Assembly: GCA_014843695.1 (NCBI GenBank)
Contig: CM026398.1
Span: 51,189,834-51,253,833, forward strand
DNA length: 64,000 nucleotides
Origin: Archivesica marissinica
Taxonomy: Eukaryota > Mollusca > Bivalvia > Venerida > Vesicomyidae
Reading direction: 5' to 3'
The notes under the pieces are model-generated. The model was not told the DNA's origin. It searched no databases and was given only the letters and a program-made list of their open reading frames with translations. The position numbers were made by a program, and so were the translations under genes. Below, in pieces: positions 33,578 to 45,785 of the stretch. Within the stretch, counting starts at the first letter, position 1; every line of letters starts with the position of its first letter.

Positions 33578-34370
33578 GAATGTAGCTGTATATATCACCA
33601 ATAAACTATAAACAATACCGGATGACACCAGTACCATTATATATTTTTGCATACAAAGTCTGGGAATGGTAGTAGATGTTGCTGACAGTGCAATGTTTGC
33701 CTCATTGCTGTCTCCCTTTGACCCTGGTTATGTGTACCAGTATGCAGATTTCTATGACTACTGTGTGTTTTGTCATTTCATCTATATAATCCATTTATTG
33801 TATATTTGTACCTCTACATACAAATATCGAAATAGTCAAGAGCTGGTGTGAATTTGTCCGTGTATGGTTAAGTCATTTGGACAAACAAGCAAATTGTGTT
33901 ACTATATATTACAGTATATTAGTTGGCCAGTTGTGATGTTTTAAAATTAAATGAAGCCGTAGTTGACAAAAGGCTTGTGAATCATTTGCACTGAATCATT
34001 CATGATTTAGATTACACCAACGGAATTTATTGTCCCCACATCCTTTTTGCTATTGCTGATCTCAGCTGGAGTCTTTAAGCTGTATCCTGATCTGGACAGT
34101 AGCCCGAGGGAACCAGGAACCGTGCAGCAAATCTCGGAAATTACACAGTTTCTTGTCCCTCTTAATGATGTTCGTGATTTCATTAAACGCTGATGCGCTT
34201 TTGGTGACATGTTGATTTTCAAATCTGATGAGTCATTCTCTGTTGCTTTGCCAAGGAAATGTGGGTCTTCGAAGGAATTCTGGGAATTTCCCAGGATGCA
34301 TCTTTAATTGACAGGGTCAATCTGCATGTCACATGTCCACTCAATAATGAGCTTCATTAAGATGCTTGTT
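33578..34370. other. No recognisable feature
   Basis: Short ORFs on each strand lack family signatures. Confidence 0.45.
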
Positions 34371-34373
34371 AGG

Positions 34374-34665
34374 AGATCTTCTGCTTTCCTGTCCATTTAG
34401 CTTGATGCACACCCTATATGATGGATTCTGGAGATCTTCTGCTTTCCTGTCCATTTAGCTTGATGCACACACTATTAAGTGGATTCCAGAGGTCTTCTGC
34501 TGTCCTGTCCATTTAGCTTGATGCACACACTATTTAGTGGATTCCGGAGGTCTTCTGCTTTCCTGTCCATTTAGCTTGATGCACACACTATTTGATGGAT
34601 TCCGGAGATCTTCTGCTTTCCTGTCCATTTAGCTTGATGCACACACTATTTGATGGATTCATCTT
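34374..34665. repeat. 58-bp tandem repeat, 5 copies
   Basis: The unit is gatcttctgctttcctgtcc, atttagcttgatgcacacac and tatttgatggattccgga. Confidence 0.95.
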
Positions 34666-35144
34666 CTCTGTGGTTACTGTCTACAGGTCCTCATGGTTGT
34701 GTGGTTGAGAGGTCGCCTTCCATACTCGAGTCCTGGAACAAAACATAACAATGCAGCACCCTATGCCCCTCCAATGAAATTCTCAAAGTACTGATTTAAA
34801 CTGCATGCCTTTTTTGTGTGTTTTTTCTTCAATATTTTGTACAGAAAAGCCCCCAAAAATAGGTATTGATTACATTGAGCTTGGATCATTTTCATTTCTG
34901 TGTCAAATTAGGCATAAAAACGGCAATTGATTGGCAGATAATTTAATATGGATGTGGTATGCACTTGACATTGGACATGCATGATTCATGAGTTAGTGGT
35001 TGGTCATTGTGAAAAAACGCAAATCTTCTCTTTTTTTGTGTGTTCATTATTTGGTGATAAATTGTCATTCATATAATTTTACTGTTGCATGTGAGCATTT
35101 TATTGAGGAATTTTGACCCAGATGTGAAGAAAGCTATTGAATTA
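34666..35144. other. No recognisable feature
   Basis: AT-rich spacer between two arrays. Confidence 0.45.
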
Positions 35145-36158
35145 GTCATTATTATGACAGACTAGGAACTATTATTATGACAGACTAGGAACGCTTATTA
35201 TGTCAGACTAGGAAATATTATTATGACAGACTAGGAACACTTATTATGACAGACTAGGAAAGGTTATTATGACAGACTAGGAACGCTTATTATGACAGAC
35301 TAGGAACACTTATTATGACAGACTAGGAAAGGTTATTATGACAGACTAGGAAAGGTTATTATGACAGACTAGGAAAGCTTATTATGACAGACTAGGAAAG
35401 GTTATTATGACAGACTAGGAAAGGTTATTATGACAGACTAGGAACACTTATTATGACAGACTAGGAAAGGTTATTATGACAGACTAGGAACACTTATTAT
35501 GACAGACTAGGAAAGGTTATTATGACAGACTAGGAAAGGTTATTATGACAGACTAGGAAAGGTTATTATGACAGACTAGGAAAGCTTATTATGACAGACT
35601 AGGAAAGCTTATTATGACAGACTAGGAAAGGTTATTATGACAGACTAGGAAAGGTTATTATGACAGACTAGGAACACTTATTATGACAGACTAGGAAAGG
35701 TTATTATGACAGACTAGGAACACTTATTATGACAGACTAGGAAAGGTTATTATGACAGACTAGGAAAGGTTATTATGACAGACTAGGAAAGGTTATTATG
35801 ACAGACTAGGAAAGCTTATTATGACAGACTAGGAAAGCTTATTATGACAGACTAGGAAAGGTTATTATGACAGACTAGGAAAGGTTATTATGACAGACTA
35901 GGAAAGCTTATTATGACAGACTAGGAAAGCTTATTATGACAGACTAGGAAAGGTTATTATGACAGACTAGGAAAGATTATTATGACAGACTAGGAAAGAT
36001 TATTATGACAGACTAGGAAAGATTATTATGACAGACTAGGAAAGCTTATTATGACAGACTAGGAAAGGTTATTATGACAGACTAGGAACGCTTATTATGA
36101 CAGACTAGGAAAGATTATTATGACAGACTAGGAAAGGTTATTATGACAGACTAGGAAT
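35145..36158. repeat. 23-bp minisatellite, about 44 copies
   Basis: The unit is gacagactaggaaaggttat plus tat, with a four-base variable site (aagg, acac, aagc, acgc, aaga). A block of about 370 bp (near 35300-35560) repeats in nearly the same variant order at about 35530-35900, indicating duplication of a multi-copy block. Confidence 0.97.
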
Positions 36159-36189
36159 GCTATGATTTCTTCTGCTATATTTTCTTCCC

Positions 36190-36362
36190 ATGGAGATGAA
36201 TACCCCACTTACACGCGGATCTGTATGCCACTTACCGATGGATCTGTACCCCACTTACAGGTGGATCTGTACCCCACTTACAGGCAGATCTGTACCCCAC
36301 TTACAGATGGATCTGTACCCCACCTACAGGCGGATCTGTACCCCACTTACAGATGGATCTGT
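36190..36362. repeat. 23-bp array continuous with a SINE head
   Basis: About seven copies of gatggatctgtaccccactt plus aca. The final copy passes without a break into gatggatctgtagtccagtg, which is the start of the family C SINE. The unit therefore resembles the first bases of that SINE. Confidence 0.9.
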
Positions 36363-36636
36363 AGTCCAGTGGTAACACGCTGGGCTGGTAATCCAGGGAT
36401 CGTAGGTTCGATCCCCCATCTGACCCTAATAAAATGATGTCTTTCAGATGGGACTTTAAACCGAGGTCTCGTGTCGGTGCTGTACACCGTGCACGGAAAA
36501 GAACCAGAGGAGACTCTGGAATGGATCTCTGTCTGTATCATGCACTATCCTCCAAAAATCTAAAATGACTAATCTCTTCAGGAGGCGTCGCTCATATGGG
36601 TAACCGGGAGCGACGATAAATAAACCTGAAAACACG
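36352..36636 (+). mobile_element. SINE family C, copy 5 (full length)
   Basis: The complete head (ctgggctggtaatccag, gttcgatcccccatctgacc), body and tail gacgataaataaacctgaaa are present. The variant ctgggct replaces ctggact in the anticodon arm. Confidence 0.88.
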
Positions 36637-36935
36637 AATACCCCACATATTAGTTTATTACTGAACTCGGAACACTGTTTATTTATTATCTGCTTGCTTG
36701 CCTGAAGGCACCGGGTGACTGTTAAGATAGCGACCAAAATTGCTCATCCATTGACATTGTAGTGTACAGTGCATGATTTAAAGACTTTCATGATGTAAAT
36801 ATACCTTGAGAGTGTAGAGAGTTTTCATCAAAAAGTTAATTTTTAATTAGAGATGAGAAAATAGAGAGTTTTCGCCAAAGAGTTAATTTTTAAGTAGAGT
36901 CTAGGGAGTAGAACATTTCGCTCGAAAAGTGAATT
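36637..36935. other. Spacer with a short imperfect repeat
   Basis: gagagttttcatcaaaaagt and gagagttttcgccaaagagt are two diverged copies of one segment. A third, weaker copy follows near 36905-36940. Confidence 0.55.
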
Positions 36936-36937
36936 TT

Positions 36938-38055
36938 TAAAGGAATGGCAGACTTGTGTACAGTTGACCTATGCGATCCATAAAGGTTATGTTTAAAGGA
37001 ATGACAGACTTGTGTACAGTTGACCTATGCGATCCATAAAGGTTATGTTTAAAGGAATGACAGACTTGTGTACAGTTGACCTATGAGATCCATAAAGGTT
37101 ATGTTTAAAGGAATGGCAGGCTTGTGTACAGTTGACCTATGAGATCCACAAAGGTTATGTTTAAAGGAATGACAGACTTGTGTACAGTTGACCTATGAGA
37201 TCCATAAAGGTTATGTTTAAAGGAATGACAGACTTGTGTACAGTTGACCTATGAGATCCATAAAGGTTATGTTTAAAGGAATGGCAGACTTGTGTACAGT
37301 TGACCTATGAGATCCATAAAGATTATGTTTAAATGAATGGCAGACTTGTGTACAGTTGACCTATGAGATCCATAAAGGTTATGTTTAAAGGAATGACAGA
37401 CTTGTGTACAGTTGACCTATGAGATCCATAAAGGTTATGTTTAAAGGAATGGCAGACTTGTGTACAGTTGACCTATGAGATCCATAAAGTTATGTTAAAT
37501 GAATGGCAGACTTGTGTACAGTTGACCTATGAGATCCATAAAGGTTATGTTTAAAGGAATGACAGACTTGTGTACAGTTGACCTATGAGATCCATAAAGG
37601 TTATGTTTAAAGGAATGGCAGACTTGTGTACAGTTGACCTATGAGATCCATAACGGTTATGTTTAAAGGAATGACAGACTTGTGTACAGTTGACCTATGA
37701 GATCCATAACGGTTATGTTTAAAGGAATGGCAGACTTGTGTACAGTTGACCTATGAGATCCATAACGGTTATGTTTAAAGGAATGGCAGACTTGTGTACA
37801 GTTGACCTATGAGATCCATAAAGGTTATGTTTAAAGGAATGACAGACTTGTGTACAGTTGACCTATGAGATCCATAACGGTTATGTTTAAAGGAATGACA
37901 GACTTGTGTACAGTTGACCTATGAGATCCATAAAGGTTATGTTTAAAGGAATGACAGACTTGTGTACAGTTGACCTATGAGATCCATAACGGTTATGTTT
38001 AAAGGAATGGCAGACTTGTGTACAGTTGACCTATGAGATCCATAACGGTTATGTT
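36938..38055. repeat. 56-bp minisatellite, about 20 copies
   Basis: The unit is aaaggaatgacagacttgtg, tacagttgacctatgagatc and cataaaggttatgttt. The first two copies have atgcgatcc, the rest atgagatcc. Variants gaca/ggca and aagg/acgg are mixed. Copies near 37490 carry small deletions. Confidence 0.97.
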
Positions 38056-38390
38056 TCTTGGTTCAGGATAACCATTGCGCATGGCCTTAATGTATTTATG
38101 TTACTTATCATTGTATAAATGTCATTGAGTACACTTTGAGCTCGGACGAAGACAATTCTAAATAAACATGGATGATCCTAAATGTACGTTGACAGTATGT
38201 ACATTAACCCATGCAGTGCTGTTACAGTTTTATGTATTTACCCCATGCAGTTTCTTGGCATTTTATACCTGCCCCCTACACGACATTTAAACCCATTCAA
38301 AGATGTTTGTTTTTCTGTTTTTATAGATTAATCTATACAGTTTTGCTTCTTTTATTGCCCTATAGAGGATACGTGTGGTATACCCTGTAC

Positions 38391-38646
38391 AACTTGATTA
38401 GCGCAGTTGTTAGCGCGCTTGTTTGTCACCAATGCGACCTGTGTTCGATCCTCGAACCGGGAAGTATGTGGGATGGTACGATGGTCGCCACCAGATCGGA
38501 CAGGTGGGTTTTCTCCGGGTACTCCGGTTTCCTCCCACATGAATGACCACATATATGCTTTCATCCGCGCCAACGAGAGTGATTAATATAAGTTGTTAAA
38601 ACTTGCTTCGCAATCGTTGTAAAATAAATAAAGTTTAAAACAAACA
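38391..38646 (+). mobile_element. SINE family B, copy 3 (full length)
   Basis: The head is gattagcgcagttgttagcg, with cttgtttgtcaccaatgcga and a B-box-like gtgttcgatcctc. The central segment gtgggttttctccgggtact plus ccggtttcctcccac is very well kept. The tail is agttgttaaaacttgcttcg to ataaataaagtttaaaa. From memory the central segment resembles one conserved among SINEs of several invertebrate groups. Confidence 0.88.
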
Positions 38647-38679
38647 AACCTGATGAAACAGTTTGTAGTTACTCTCAAA

Positions 38680-38760
38680 ATTTTGCGATTGCAAAGCAAG
38701 TTTTAACAACTTATATTAATCACTCTGGTTGGCGCGGATGAAAGCGTAAAATGTGGTTTT
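38680..38760 (-). mobile_element. SINE family B, copy 4 (3' end only)
   Basis: On the minus strand, acattttacgctttcatccg, cgccaaccagagtgattaat and agttgttaaaacttgctttg are present. It faces copy 3 tail to tail with about 35 bp between, forming an inverted pair. Confidence 0.8.
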
Positions 38761-39781
38761 CGTTCGCTTTTCGACAGTGCAACCCAGGTTTGATACCGCA
38801 GCGTTGGAAATATTTTGAGATGGGACGGTGGTCATCAAAGCGGAGATGTGGATTTACTCCAGGTTCTCGAGCGAGTTTCCACTCACAGGAAGTTCCACAT
38901 AATGCACTTGCATCCACTCCAGCGATACAGCAAATTAAATTTACAGTGAATTTTGGATACAATGAAACCTGAAAATGTATTAAAACAGCTGCAACTCCCC
39001 TTCCCCCTTCAGGACCCCCGTAAATAAATGTGGACATCGGAGCATGTGCATCGGAGCATGTGTATTAAGAAACAAATGCAATAAATACAACAACTCAGTT
39101 GCTGATTGCGCCATAAATCACCTCTAGGACTAGAGTGCCTTCTTGAACTCGGCTTGACTCTCATGTTTTATGGCCGAAAATTCCTGTATCCATTTGTCCG
39201 TTTATGGAATATTTACTCAAGTACTTGCGATCAAGTTGTTTCTACTATTTGAATAGTTGAAAAATGATAATTCCTCAATGGCTCTTGAATTAAGGGGGGG
39301 GGCTACGTAGCAAGCTAGATGATACATCTCGAAATGGTTTGGTCGCCCGATTGTGATCAACTTGGATCATTGTGACTGTATTGTTATTTTGACAAGTACC
39401 TGAGAATCAATGAATATTGCCGTCCAAATATTTCAAGTTGCAAAGTCAAGTAGACACTGTTAAAAATGTTTGTATTTAAACATCTATTTAGGGGGTAAAG
39501 AAAAAATGTGAAGAGTACCGCATACCGATATGAACAAATATGTCAGACAAGCTGCCGGCAATAATTATGGGTTTTTTCATGAATAACCCAATGCACGCTG
39601 GTACAACACTGGTTTTACTGTGAAAAAATGGATACATCACTCTGTGCAACCAGGTACTGCAATGTGTCTTCACTGTAAAATGTTTAAACACCCTATGTAA
39701 CCCGATACAACAATTTGTTTTTTACTGTGAACAGATATATTTTGATGCAACCACCGAATAAGAATTCACATCATAAAAATG
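38761..39781. other. No recognisable gene
   Basis: A B-box-like acccaggtttgataccgc near 38781 may belong to a diverged SINE head. Nothing else is recognised. Confidence 0.4.
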
Positions 39782-40005
39782 ATGTGTGGCATCCGTGGTC
39801 CAGTGGTAGAGCGTCGGGTTTGGAATCGAACGGTCCCGGGTTCGATACTCGGTCAGGCCACGTATGTAGTGTCATTGAACAAGGCACCTCACACACATTG
39901 CTTAGTACTGGTTAATCGCTTAGGTCGGCTGAGCCTGCCCAGGAAAACATGTCTAAGTCCCCGCGAGGGGTTTGACATTAAAGGAACATACATACATACA
40001 TTAAA
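39782..40005 (+). mobile_element. SINE related to family E with a different tRNA head
   Basis: The head tggcatccgtggtccagtgg, tagagcgtcgggtttggaat and cccgggttcgatactcg has no long variable arm. The body has ttgaacaaggcacctcacac, tagtactggttaatcgctta and gagcctgcccaggaaa, the last two shared with family E. The tail is catacatacatacattaaaa. Confidence 0.75.
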
Positions 40006-40271
40006 ATAAATATACAAGATAGGGAACCATGTTGATATCATTATTATATGCAGCAAATCCAGTAGTTGAGATTTCATTTAGAAAATGCTTCTGTCGTATA
40101 CGATCATGCAATAATACCAATTATAATGTTATGTTGTAGAAACTCTTGTAATCGTTAACGATATTTGTAGAATGGAAAAGTGAAATGTGTATAATTTATG
40201 ATTCATATTTGTAGAATGGTGTTATGCAAAGTATATACATGTATTTATAATTCAACCACAAATCCACTGTG

Positions 40272-40329
40272 CTAAGCAGCCACTTTCTGTGATTCCCTTG
40301 GCTGGCTGTTTAAGACAGGTTTGACTGTA
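40272..40329 (-). mobile_element. MITE fragment, tacagtcaaac family
   Basis: Read on the minus strand it is tacagtcaaacctgtcttaa, acagccagccaagggaatca and cagaaagtggctgcttagca, the left end of the element at 14043. No partner end was found. Confidence 0.75.
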
Positions 40330-41368
40330 TATTTATAATTCTCATATGCAGAATGTATATGTGCAATATATTATATATATATGAATTGTTCTTGATAACT
40401 TTTTTGTTGATATATGGTACTAGTATTATGGTTTGGTTGTGAGCACCATATTTGCACATCCTAAGATTTAATAACTTCTCCTAAAATGCAATACAAACTG
40501 TAGGGGGTGGGGTGGGGTGTGGTGGGGACGAAGAGTTGGGTTGTCAACTTGGAGGTCACATTACATTCTGCACAACATAAAAAGTCAAATTAATATCACT
40601 GAAAATATCGAATTTGAACATCCCAAGACATACAATGTAAATTTAAATGCATCATGAGCGCACCATTAATGTTTCAGGATTCAAAATTTTCCTTAACAAA
40701 TTCGCATCCATTGGTGTTCAATTTATTAGTCAGGCCTACAAATTCAAAATCGCTAGCTACCCTGGACTAGGGCTATTAAAATAACATGATGTCAAGTTTA
40801 ATATGCCACAGTCTCTTTAGTGACCTAATTTAGGAATTGACAAAAACAAGCACTTATTAATGAGTATCGGGTATACATCTTCTTTCATCTATGGAACAAG
40901 CTGTTTACGTTGCGGTAATCAATGTCTATCCTTGATAGCCTACCAAATAAAATTAACATTTTTACTCGGTAATTATTGCTAATGGACATTGAACTAAAGT
41001 CACTTTATGGACTAACGTTAATGGTTTCGTTTAATTCGATACTCGAAATGTGATTATTCAGGCAGTCGACTTTCTTCATTGTTTGTGAACACTTGACACT
41101 TGCTTTCAATGGTGCGCCATTTTACTTACATCGTATTATAATTCCTTTGTTGTTGCAGTCAACGTCTTCAGTCGTATCGACAATATGGATTATTATTGAT
41201 GACTTGCCTATCATTGGTAACCACTCGGTTTTATTGCGATCAAGTTTCCAGTGTTTGTATAGTATAATTAAGTAAGATATACTATACTCCAATCGTGTGG
41301 TTCCGGGACGTCCAGGTAATTGTGAACCGGATCACGGGGGATACCTTTTGCGTGATCATAAGAGTCAA
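40330..41368. other. No supported gene
   Basis: A segment at 41159-41217 has a plausible acceptor (ttgttgcag) and a gtaacc donor, but its translation matches no known domain. A G-rich stretch lies near 40503-40530. Confidence 0.4.
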
Positions 41369-41612
41369 TTAACCCTTTCAACACCACAGACCTCTAAATA
41401 GGCTTACAAAAAAGTGTAGATCCAGATGAGCCGGCTCGTGATGAGCCGTCTCATCAGGATCTGCACTTTTTTCAAGTAATATAACTATTTTTAGAATTTT
41501 TTTTACCCATTTTGATAAATGAACTGATCCAAATGTAATTTTGTTATTAATTTATTGGTCTAAAAATATCATGGACCAGTCCATGTGAGTTACTTGGTGT
41601 TGAAAGGGTTAA
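41369..41612. mobile_element. TTAA MITE, full length (244 bp)
   Basis: TTAAccctttcaacacca and ttggtgttgaaagggTTAA form inverted ends. TTAA next to CCC-type termini is the layout of piggyBac elements. The interior has the hairpin aaaaaagtgtagatccagat and tcatcaggatctgcactttt. No ORF is present. Relatives are at 18889-19005 and 55108-55461. Confidence 0.82.
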
Positions 41613-41718
41613 TTGGTCTCGAACACTTGATTTTGCTGGACTTCTATAGTTTTGTAATATATAGGCCTACTACACTCTAAAAATTAGTATACCAGCAGTT
41701 AAGATTTTATTAAAATCA

Positions 41719-41916
41719 TTTTATGCAAATTTATTTAGCTCGATTGTGAAACAAGTTTGTACATTAGTTTAATTGCTCTCGAGACCTCATTCCTGAGAAG
41801 AGGTGCAGTGGAATTTAAGTACCTGGTACAATCGTAGCGGCTACAGCTGGGCGCCAACTCTTGAGTCTTTCGCACCTGAAGCGAACAGACTACCACTGTG
41901 CTACCACAACTTTCAC
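41719..41916 (-). mobile_element. SINE family A, copy 12
   Basis: A full-span copy with internal deletions. On the minus strand the head is gttgtggtagcacagtggta and the tail acttgtttcacaatcgagct. The pyrimidine tract and part of the central motif are missing. Confidence 0.8.
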
Positions 41917-42105
41917 ATTAGTTGAGCCCTGTGTGTTTTTCTGAGGTATCCATAATGTGTACCACTGCTTTACCCTTACATTATCGTAAGGATCAACCAA
42001 TAGGGTCTTGGAACACTTGGATTTGTTCACTTTTGTAATTCCATCAGGTTGCGATAGGTTTGATTCCAATTTCTCGGGTTTTTATTTCCATGCAAATGAG
42101 ATGTG

Positions 42106-42379
42106 ACACCACCATTTAGTTTATACAAATTTATTTTAGCTCGATTGCGAAACAAGTTCTTTCAACTTATATTAATCACTCTCGAGACCTCATTCCTGAT
42201 GGAATCCATCGCCACGAGGGAGAGAGAAGAGGCAACGTGGAATTTAAATGCCTTTCCTAAGGGCACAATTGTAATGGCTCCAACGGGGCTCGAACTCTGG
42301 ACCTTTCGCACCTGAAGCGAATGCGCATCCACTGTGCTATCACGACTTCCACTTGCAAAACACCACCACACCACCATTT
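42106..42379 (-). mobile_element. SINE family A, copy 13 (full length) with 12-bp duplication
   Basis: The element at 42118-42367 is flanked by acaccaccattt on both sides (42106-42117 and 42368-42379). On the minus strand the head reads gtcgtgatagcacagtggat, then gcttcaggtgcgaaaggtcc, gagttcgagccccg. It is among the best-kept copies. Confidence 0.92.
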
Positions 42380-42471
42380 GTTTATAGTCCTGTTCTGCCT
42401 CATATAGTCTGAACTATCCAACAACAACAACAAGCATAACAGGTTTAATGTTTTCATTTCTGAATCAATCC

Positions 42472-42520
42472 AAGTCGTGATAGCGCAGTGGATGCGCGTT
42501 CGCTTCAGGTGCGAAAGGTC
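42472..42520 (+). mobile_element. SINE family A head only, copy 14
   Basis: aagtcgtgatagcgcagtgg, atgcgcgttcgcttcaggtg and cgaaaggtc are present, but everything after the anticodon-arm region is missing. The 56-bp array starts within 20 bp. A 3'-truncated SINE is unusual and suggests loss when the array formed. Confidence 0.8.
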
Positions 42521-42529
42521 ATCATCATG

Positions 42530-43645
42530 TGTGCCCTCACCAGATTCATGCAATAAATGATGTACAAATCAAGTGTCCCCCCCCCCGGCTTCACCAGATT
42601 CATGCAATAAATGATGTACAAATCAAGTGTACGGCTTCACCAGATTCATGCAATAAATGATGTACAAATCAAGTGTGCCCCGGCCTCACCAGATTCATGC
42701 AATAAATGATGTACAAATCAAGTGTGTCCCGGCCCTCACCAGAATCATGCAATAAATGATGTACAAATCAAGTGTGTCCCTGCCACTGGCCTCCCCAGAA
42801 TCATGCAATAAATGATGTACAAATCAAGTGTGTCCCTGCCCCTGGCCTCCCCAGAATCATGCAATAAATGATGTACAAATCAAGTGTGTCCCTGCCCCTG
42901 GCCTCACCAGAATCATGCAATAAATGATGTACAAATCAAGTGTGCCCCTGCCCCTGGCCTCACTAGAATCATGCAATAAATGATGTACAAATCAAGTGTG
43001 TCCCTGCCCCTGGCCTCCCCATATTCATGCAATAAATGATGTACAAATCAAGTGTGCCACTGCCCCTGGCCTCACCAGAATCATGCAATAAATGATGTAC
43101 AAATCAAGTGTGTCCCTGCCCCTGGTCTCACTAGAATCATGCAATAAATGATGTACAAATCAAGTGTGTCCCTGCCCTGGCCTCACTAGAATCATGCAAT
43201 AAATGATGTACAAATCAAGTGTGTCCCTGCCCCTGGCCTCACTAGAATCATGCAATAAATGATGTACAAATCAAGTGTGTCCCTGCCCCTGGCCTCACTA
43301 GAATCATGCAATAAATGATGTACAAATCAAGTGTGTCCTGCCCTGGCCTCACTAGAATCATGCAATAAATGATGTACAAATCAAGTGTGTCCCTGCCCCT
43401 GGCCTCACTAGAATCATGCAATAAATGATGTACAAATCAAGTGTGCCCCTGCCCCTGGCCTCACTAGAATCATGCAATAAATGATGTACAAATCAAGTGT
43501 GTCCCTGGCCTCACTAGAATCATGCAATAAATGATGTACAAATCAAGTGTGTCCCTGCCCCTGGCCTCACTAGAATCATGCAATAAATGATGTACAAATC
43601 AAGTGTGCCCCTGGCCTCACTAGAATCATGCAATAAATGATGTAC
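42530..43645. repeat. 56-bp minisatellite, about 20 copies, running into a gap
   Basis: The unit has a constant part (atcatgcaataaatgatgta, caaatcaagtgtgtccctg) and a C-rich part that varies in length (cccctggcctcaccag). The first copies carry a C run. The array is cut by the run of Ns, so its true length is unknown. Confidence 0.96.
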
Positions 43646-44645
43646 NNNNNNNNNNNNNNNNNNNNNNNNNNNNNNNNNNNNNNNNNNNNNNNNNNNNNNN
43701 NNNNNNNNNNNNNNNNNNNNNNNNNNNNNNNNNNNNNNNNNNNNNNNNNNNNNNNNNNNNNNNNNNNNNNNNNNNNNNNNNNNNNNNNNNNNNNNNNNNN
43801 NNNNNNNNNNNNNNNNNNNNNNNNNNNNNNNNNNNNNNNNNNNNNNNNNNNNNNNNNNNNNNNNNNNNNNNNNNNNNNNNNNNNNNNNNNNNNNNNNNNN
43901 NNNNNNNNNNNNNNNNNNNNNNNNNNNNNNNNNNNNNNNNNNNNNNNNNNNNNNNNNNNNNNNNNNNNNNNNNNNNNNNNNNNNNNNNNNNNNNNNNNNN
44001 NNNNNNNNNNNNNNNNNNNNNNNNNNNNNNNNNNNNNNNNNNNNNNNNNNNNNNNNNNNNNNNNNNNNNNNNNNNNNNNNNNNNNNNNNNNNNNNNNNNN
44101 NNNNNNNNNNNNNNNNNNNNNNNNNNNNNNNNNNNNNNNNNNNNNNNNNNNNNNNNNNNNNNNNNNNNNNNNNNNNNNNNNNNNNNNNNNNNNNNNNNNN
44201 NNNNNNNNNNNNNNNNNNNNNNNNNNNNNNNNNNNNNNNNNNNNNNNNNNNNNNNNNNNNNNNNNNNNNNNNNNNNNNNNNNNNNNNNNNNNNNNNNNNN
44301 NNNNNNNNNNNNNNNNNNNNNNNNNNNNNNNNNNNNNNNNNNNNNNNNNNNNNNNNNNNNNNNNNNNNNNNNNNNNNNNNNNNNNNNNNNNNNNNNNNNN
44401 NNNNNNNNNNNNNNNNNNNNNNNNNNNNNNNNNNNNNNNNNNNNNNNNNNNNNNNNNNNNNNNNNNNNNNNNNNNNNNNNNNNNNNNNNNNNNNNNNNNN
44501 NNNNNNNNNNNNNNNNNNNNNNNNNNNNNNNNNNNNNNNNNNNNNNNNNNNNNNNNNNNNNNNNNNNNNNNNNNNNNNNNNNNNNNNNNNNNNNNNNNNN
44601 NNNNNNNNNNNNNNNNNNNNNNNNNNNNNNNNNNNNNNNNNNNNN
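43646..44645. other. Assembly gap of exactly 1000 N
   Basis: The round length indicates a placeholder rather than a measured size. Different arrays lie on the two sides, so the gap hides their junction and probably more repeat. Every ORF spanning it is meaningless. Confidence 0.99.
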
Positions 44646-44985
44646 CCCGTACATAAACTCATATAACCCGTACATACACTCATATTTCCCGTACATAAAC
44701 TCATATAACCCGTATATAAACTCATATACCCCGTACATACACTCATATACCCCGTACATAAACTCATATAACCCGTACATAAACTCATATAACCCGTACA
44801 TACACTCATATACCCCGTACATACACTCATATAACCCGTACATACACTCATATACCCCGTACATAAACTCATATAACCCGTACATAAACTCATATACCCC
44901 GTACATAAACTCATATAACCCGTACATAAACTCATATAACCCGTACATACACTCATGTACCCCGTACATACACTCATCTTTCAAC
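44646..44985. repeat. 21-bp minisatellite, about 16 visible copies
   Basis: The unit is cccgtacataaactcatata plus a or c. Variants are aaact/cact and ataac/atacc. It begins inside the gap. With 21 bp per unit, two frames stay open on the minus strand. Confidence 0.97.
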
Positions 44986-45638
44986 TCTTTAACGGGGCGG
45001 GTATCGATGGAGACATATTTCTATGTTTTAATGCTGCCTATGTCACAAGTGACACGAAACTATCGTCACATGCATGTTTAGATATGAATAACATAGCTAT
45101 CAATCAATGACACTTTTCTTCAAATCCAATTTTCCTTAATGAAAATGGTATTAAAATGTCTCTAACAGAACCCACAATGAAATCGCAGAACAAAGTGGGC
45201 CACTTATACTAGTCACAACTTGCAATTATTGGTAAACGAAGAACGGATTATTTGTTGTCGCCCATTAGGAATTCTTGTCGTTAGAGGCTGAAATTGGAAT
45301 CTCATACCTTGATTAACACTCGGGATTCGATCATATGTATGGTTCGAATTGTATTATATTGTGACTACAGTAATATGCCAGGCCTTATCGCACTGTTCTC
45401 CAATATCTGACTCAAGTCTCAAGCTTCTGGTTGGCTGAGCCAAGAGCGAATCTCAGGCTCAACCAATCAAATTTCTTGAGCTCCAGTTTGAGATCCGATA
45501 ACAGTTTTATGACTTCGGGCCCTTTTACAGTAGCATACCGGAAACAAGACCCAATCGACGGAAGAGATCCACATCTGAATAATCTGATGTCTGGGATGCA
45601 TTATCAAAATAATGTTGATAGGCCTATATGAATAGTTT
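44986..45638. other. No recognisable gene
   Basis: Single-copy-looking sequence. A 66-codon ORF at 45431 has no family signature. Confidence 0.45.
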
Positions 45639-45785
45639 GCCAGTCGTGACAACGTAGTGGTAGAACGTTCGTTTCAGATGTGATATATCCTTACGTTTAT
45701 GCCAAACTGTAGCCTTTACGATGGTGCTCTGAGGCAAGGCGTTTACAGTCCACTCACTCCCTCTCTCGCTCCCTCCTCTCTTCCT
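45639..45785 (+). mobile_element. SINE family A, copy 15 (diverged)
   Basis: ccagtcgtgacaacgtagtg, gtagaacgttcgtttcagat, tgctctgaggcaaggcgttt and a pyrimidine tract (ctccctctctcgctccctcc) keep the family order with many substitutions. The tail is absent. Confidence 0.65.

Noticed and set aside
31791..33652. Three minus-strand ORFs of 541 to 579 codons
   Set aside because: They are the three frames of a stop-free 25-bp tandem unit. No frame is preferred and unit variants are not codon-aware.
41159..41217. Exon candidate with acceptor ttgttgcag
   Set aside because: The open frame is short and matches no domain. The donor gtaacc is weak.
43520..44984. ORFs of 339 to 485 codons across 43.5-45.0 kb
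   Set aside because: They cross 1000 Ns and consist of a 21-bp repeat at the other end.
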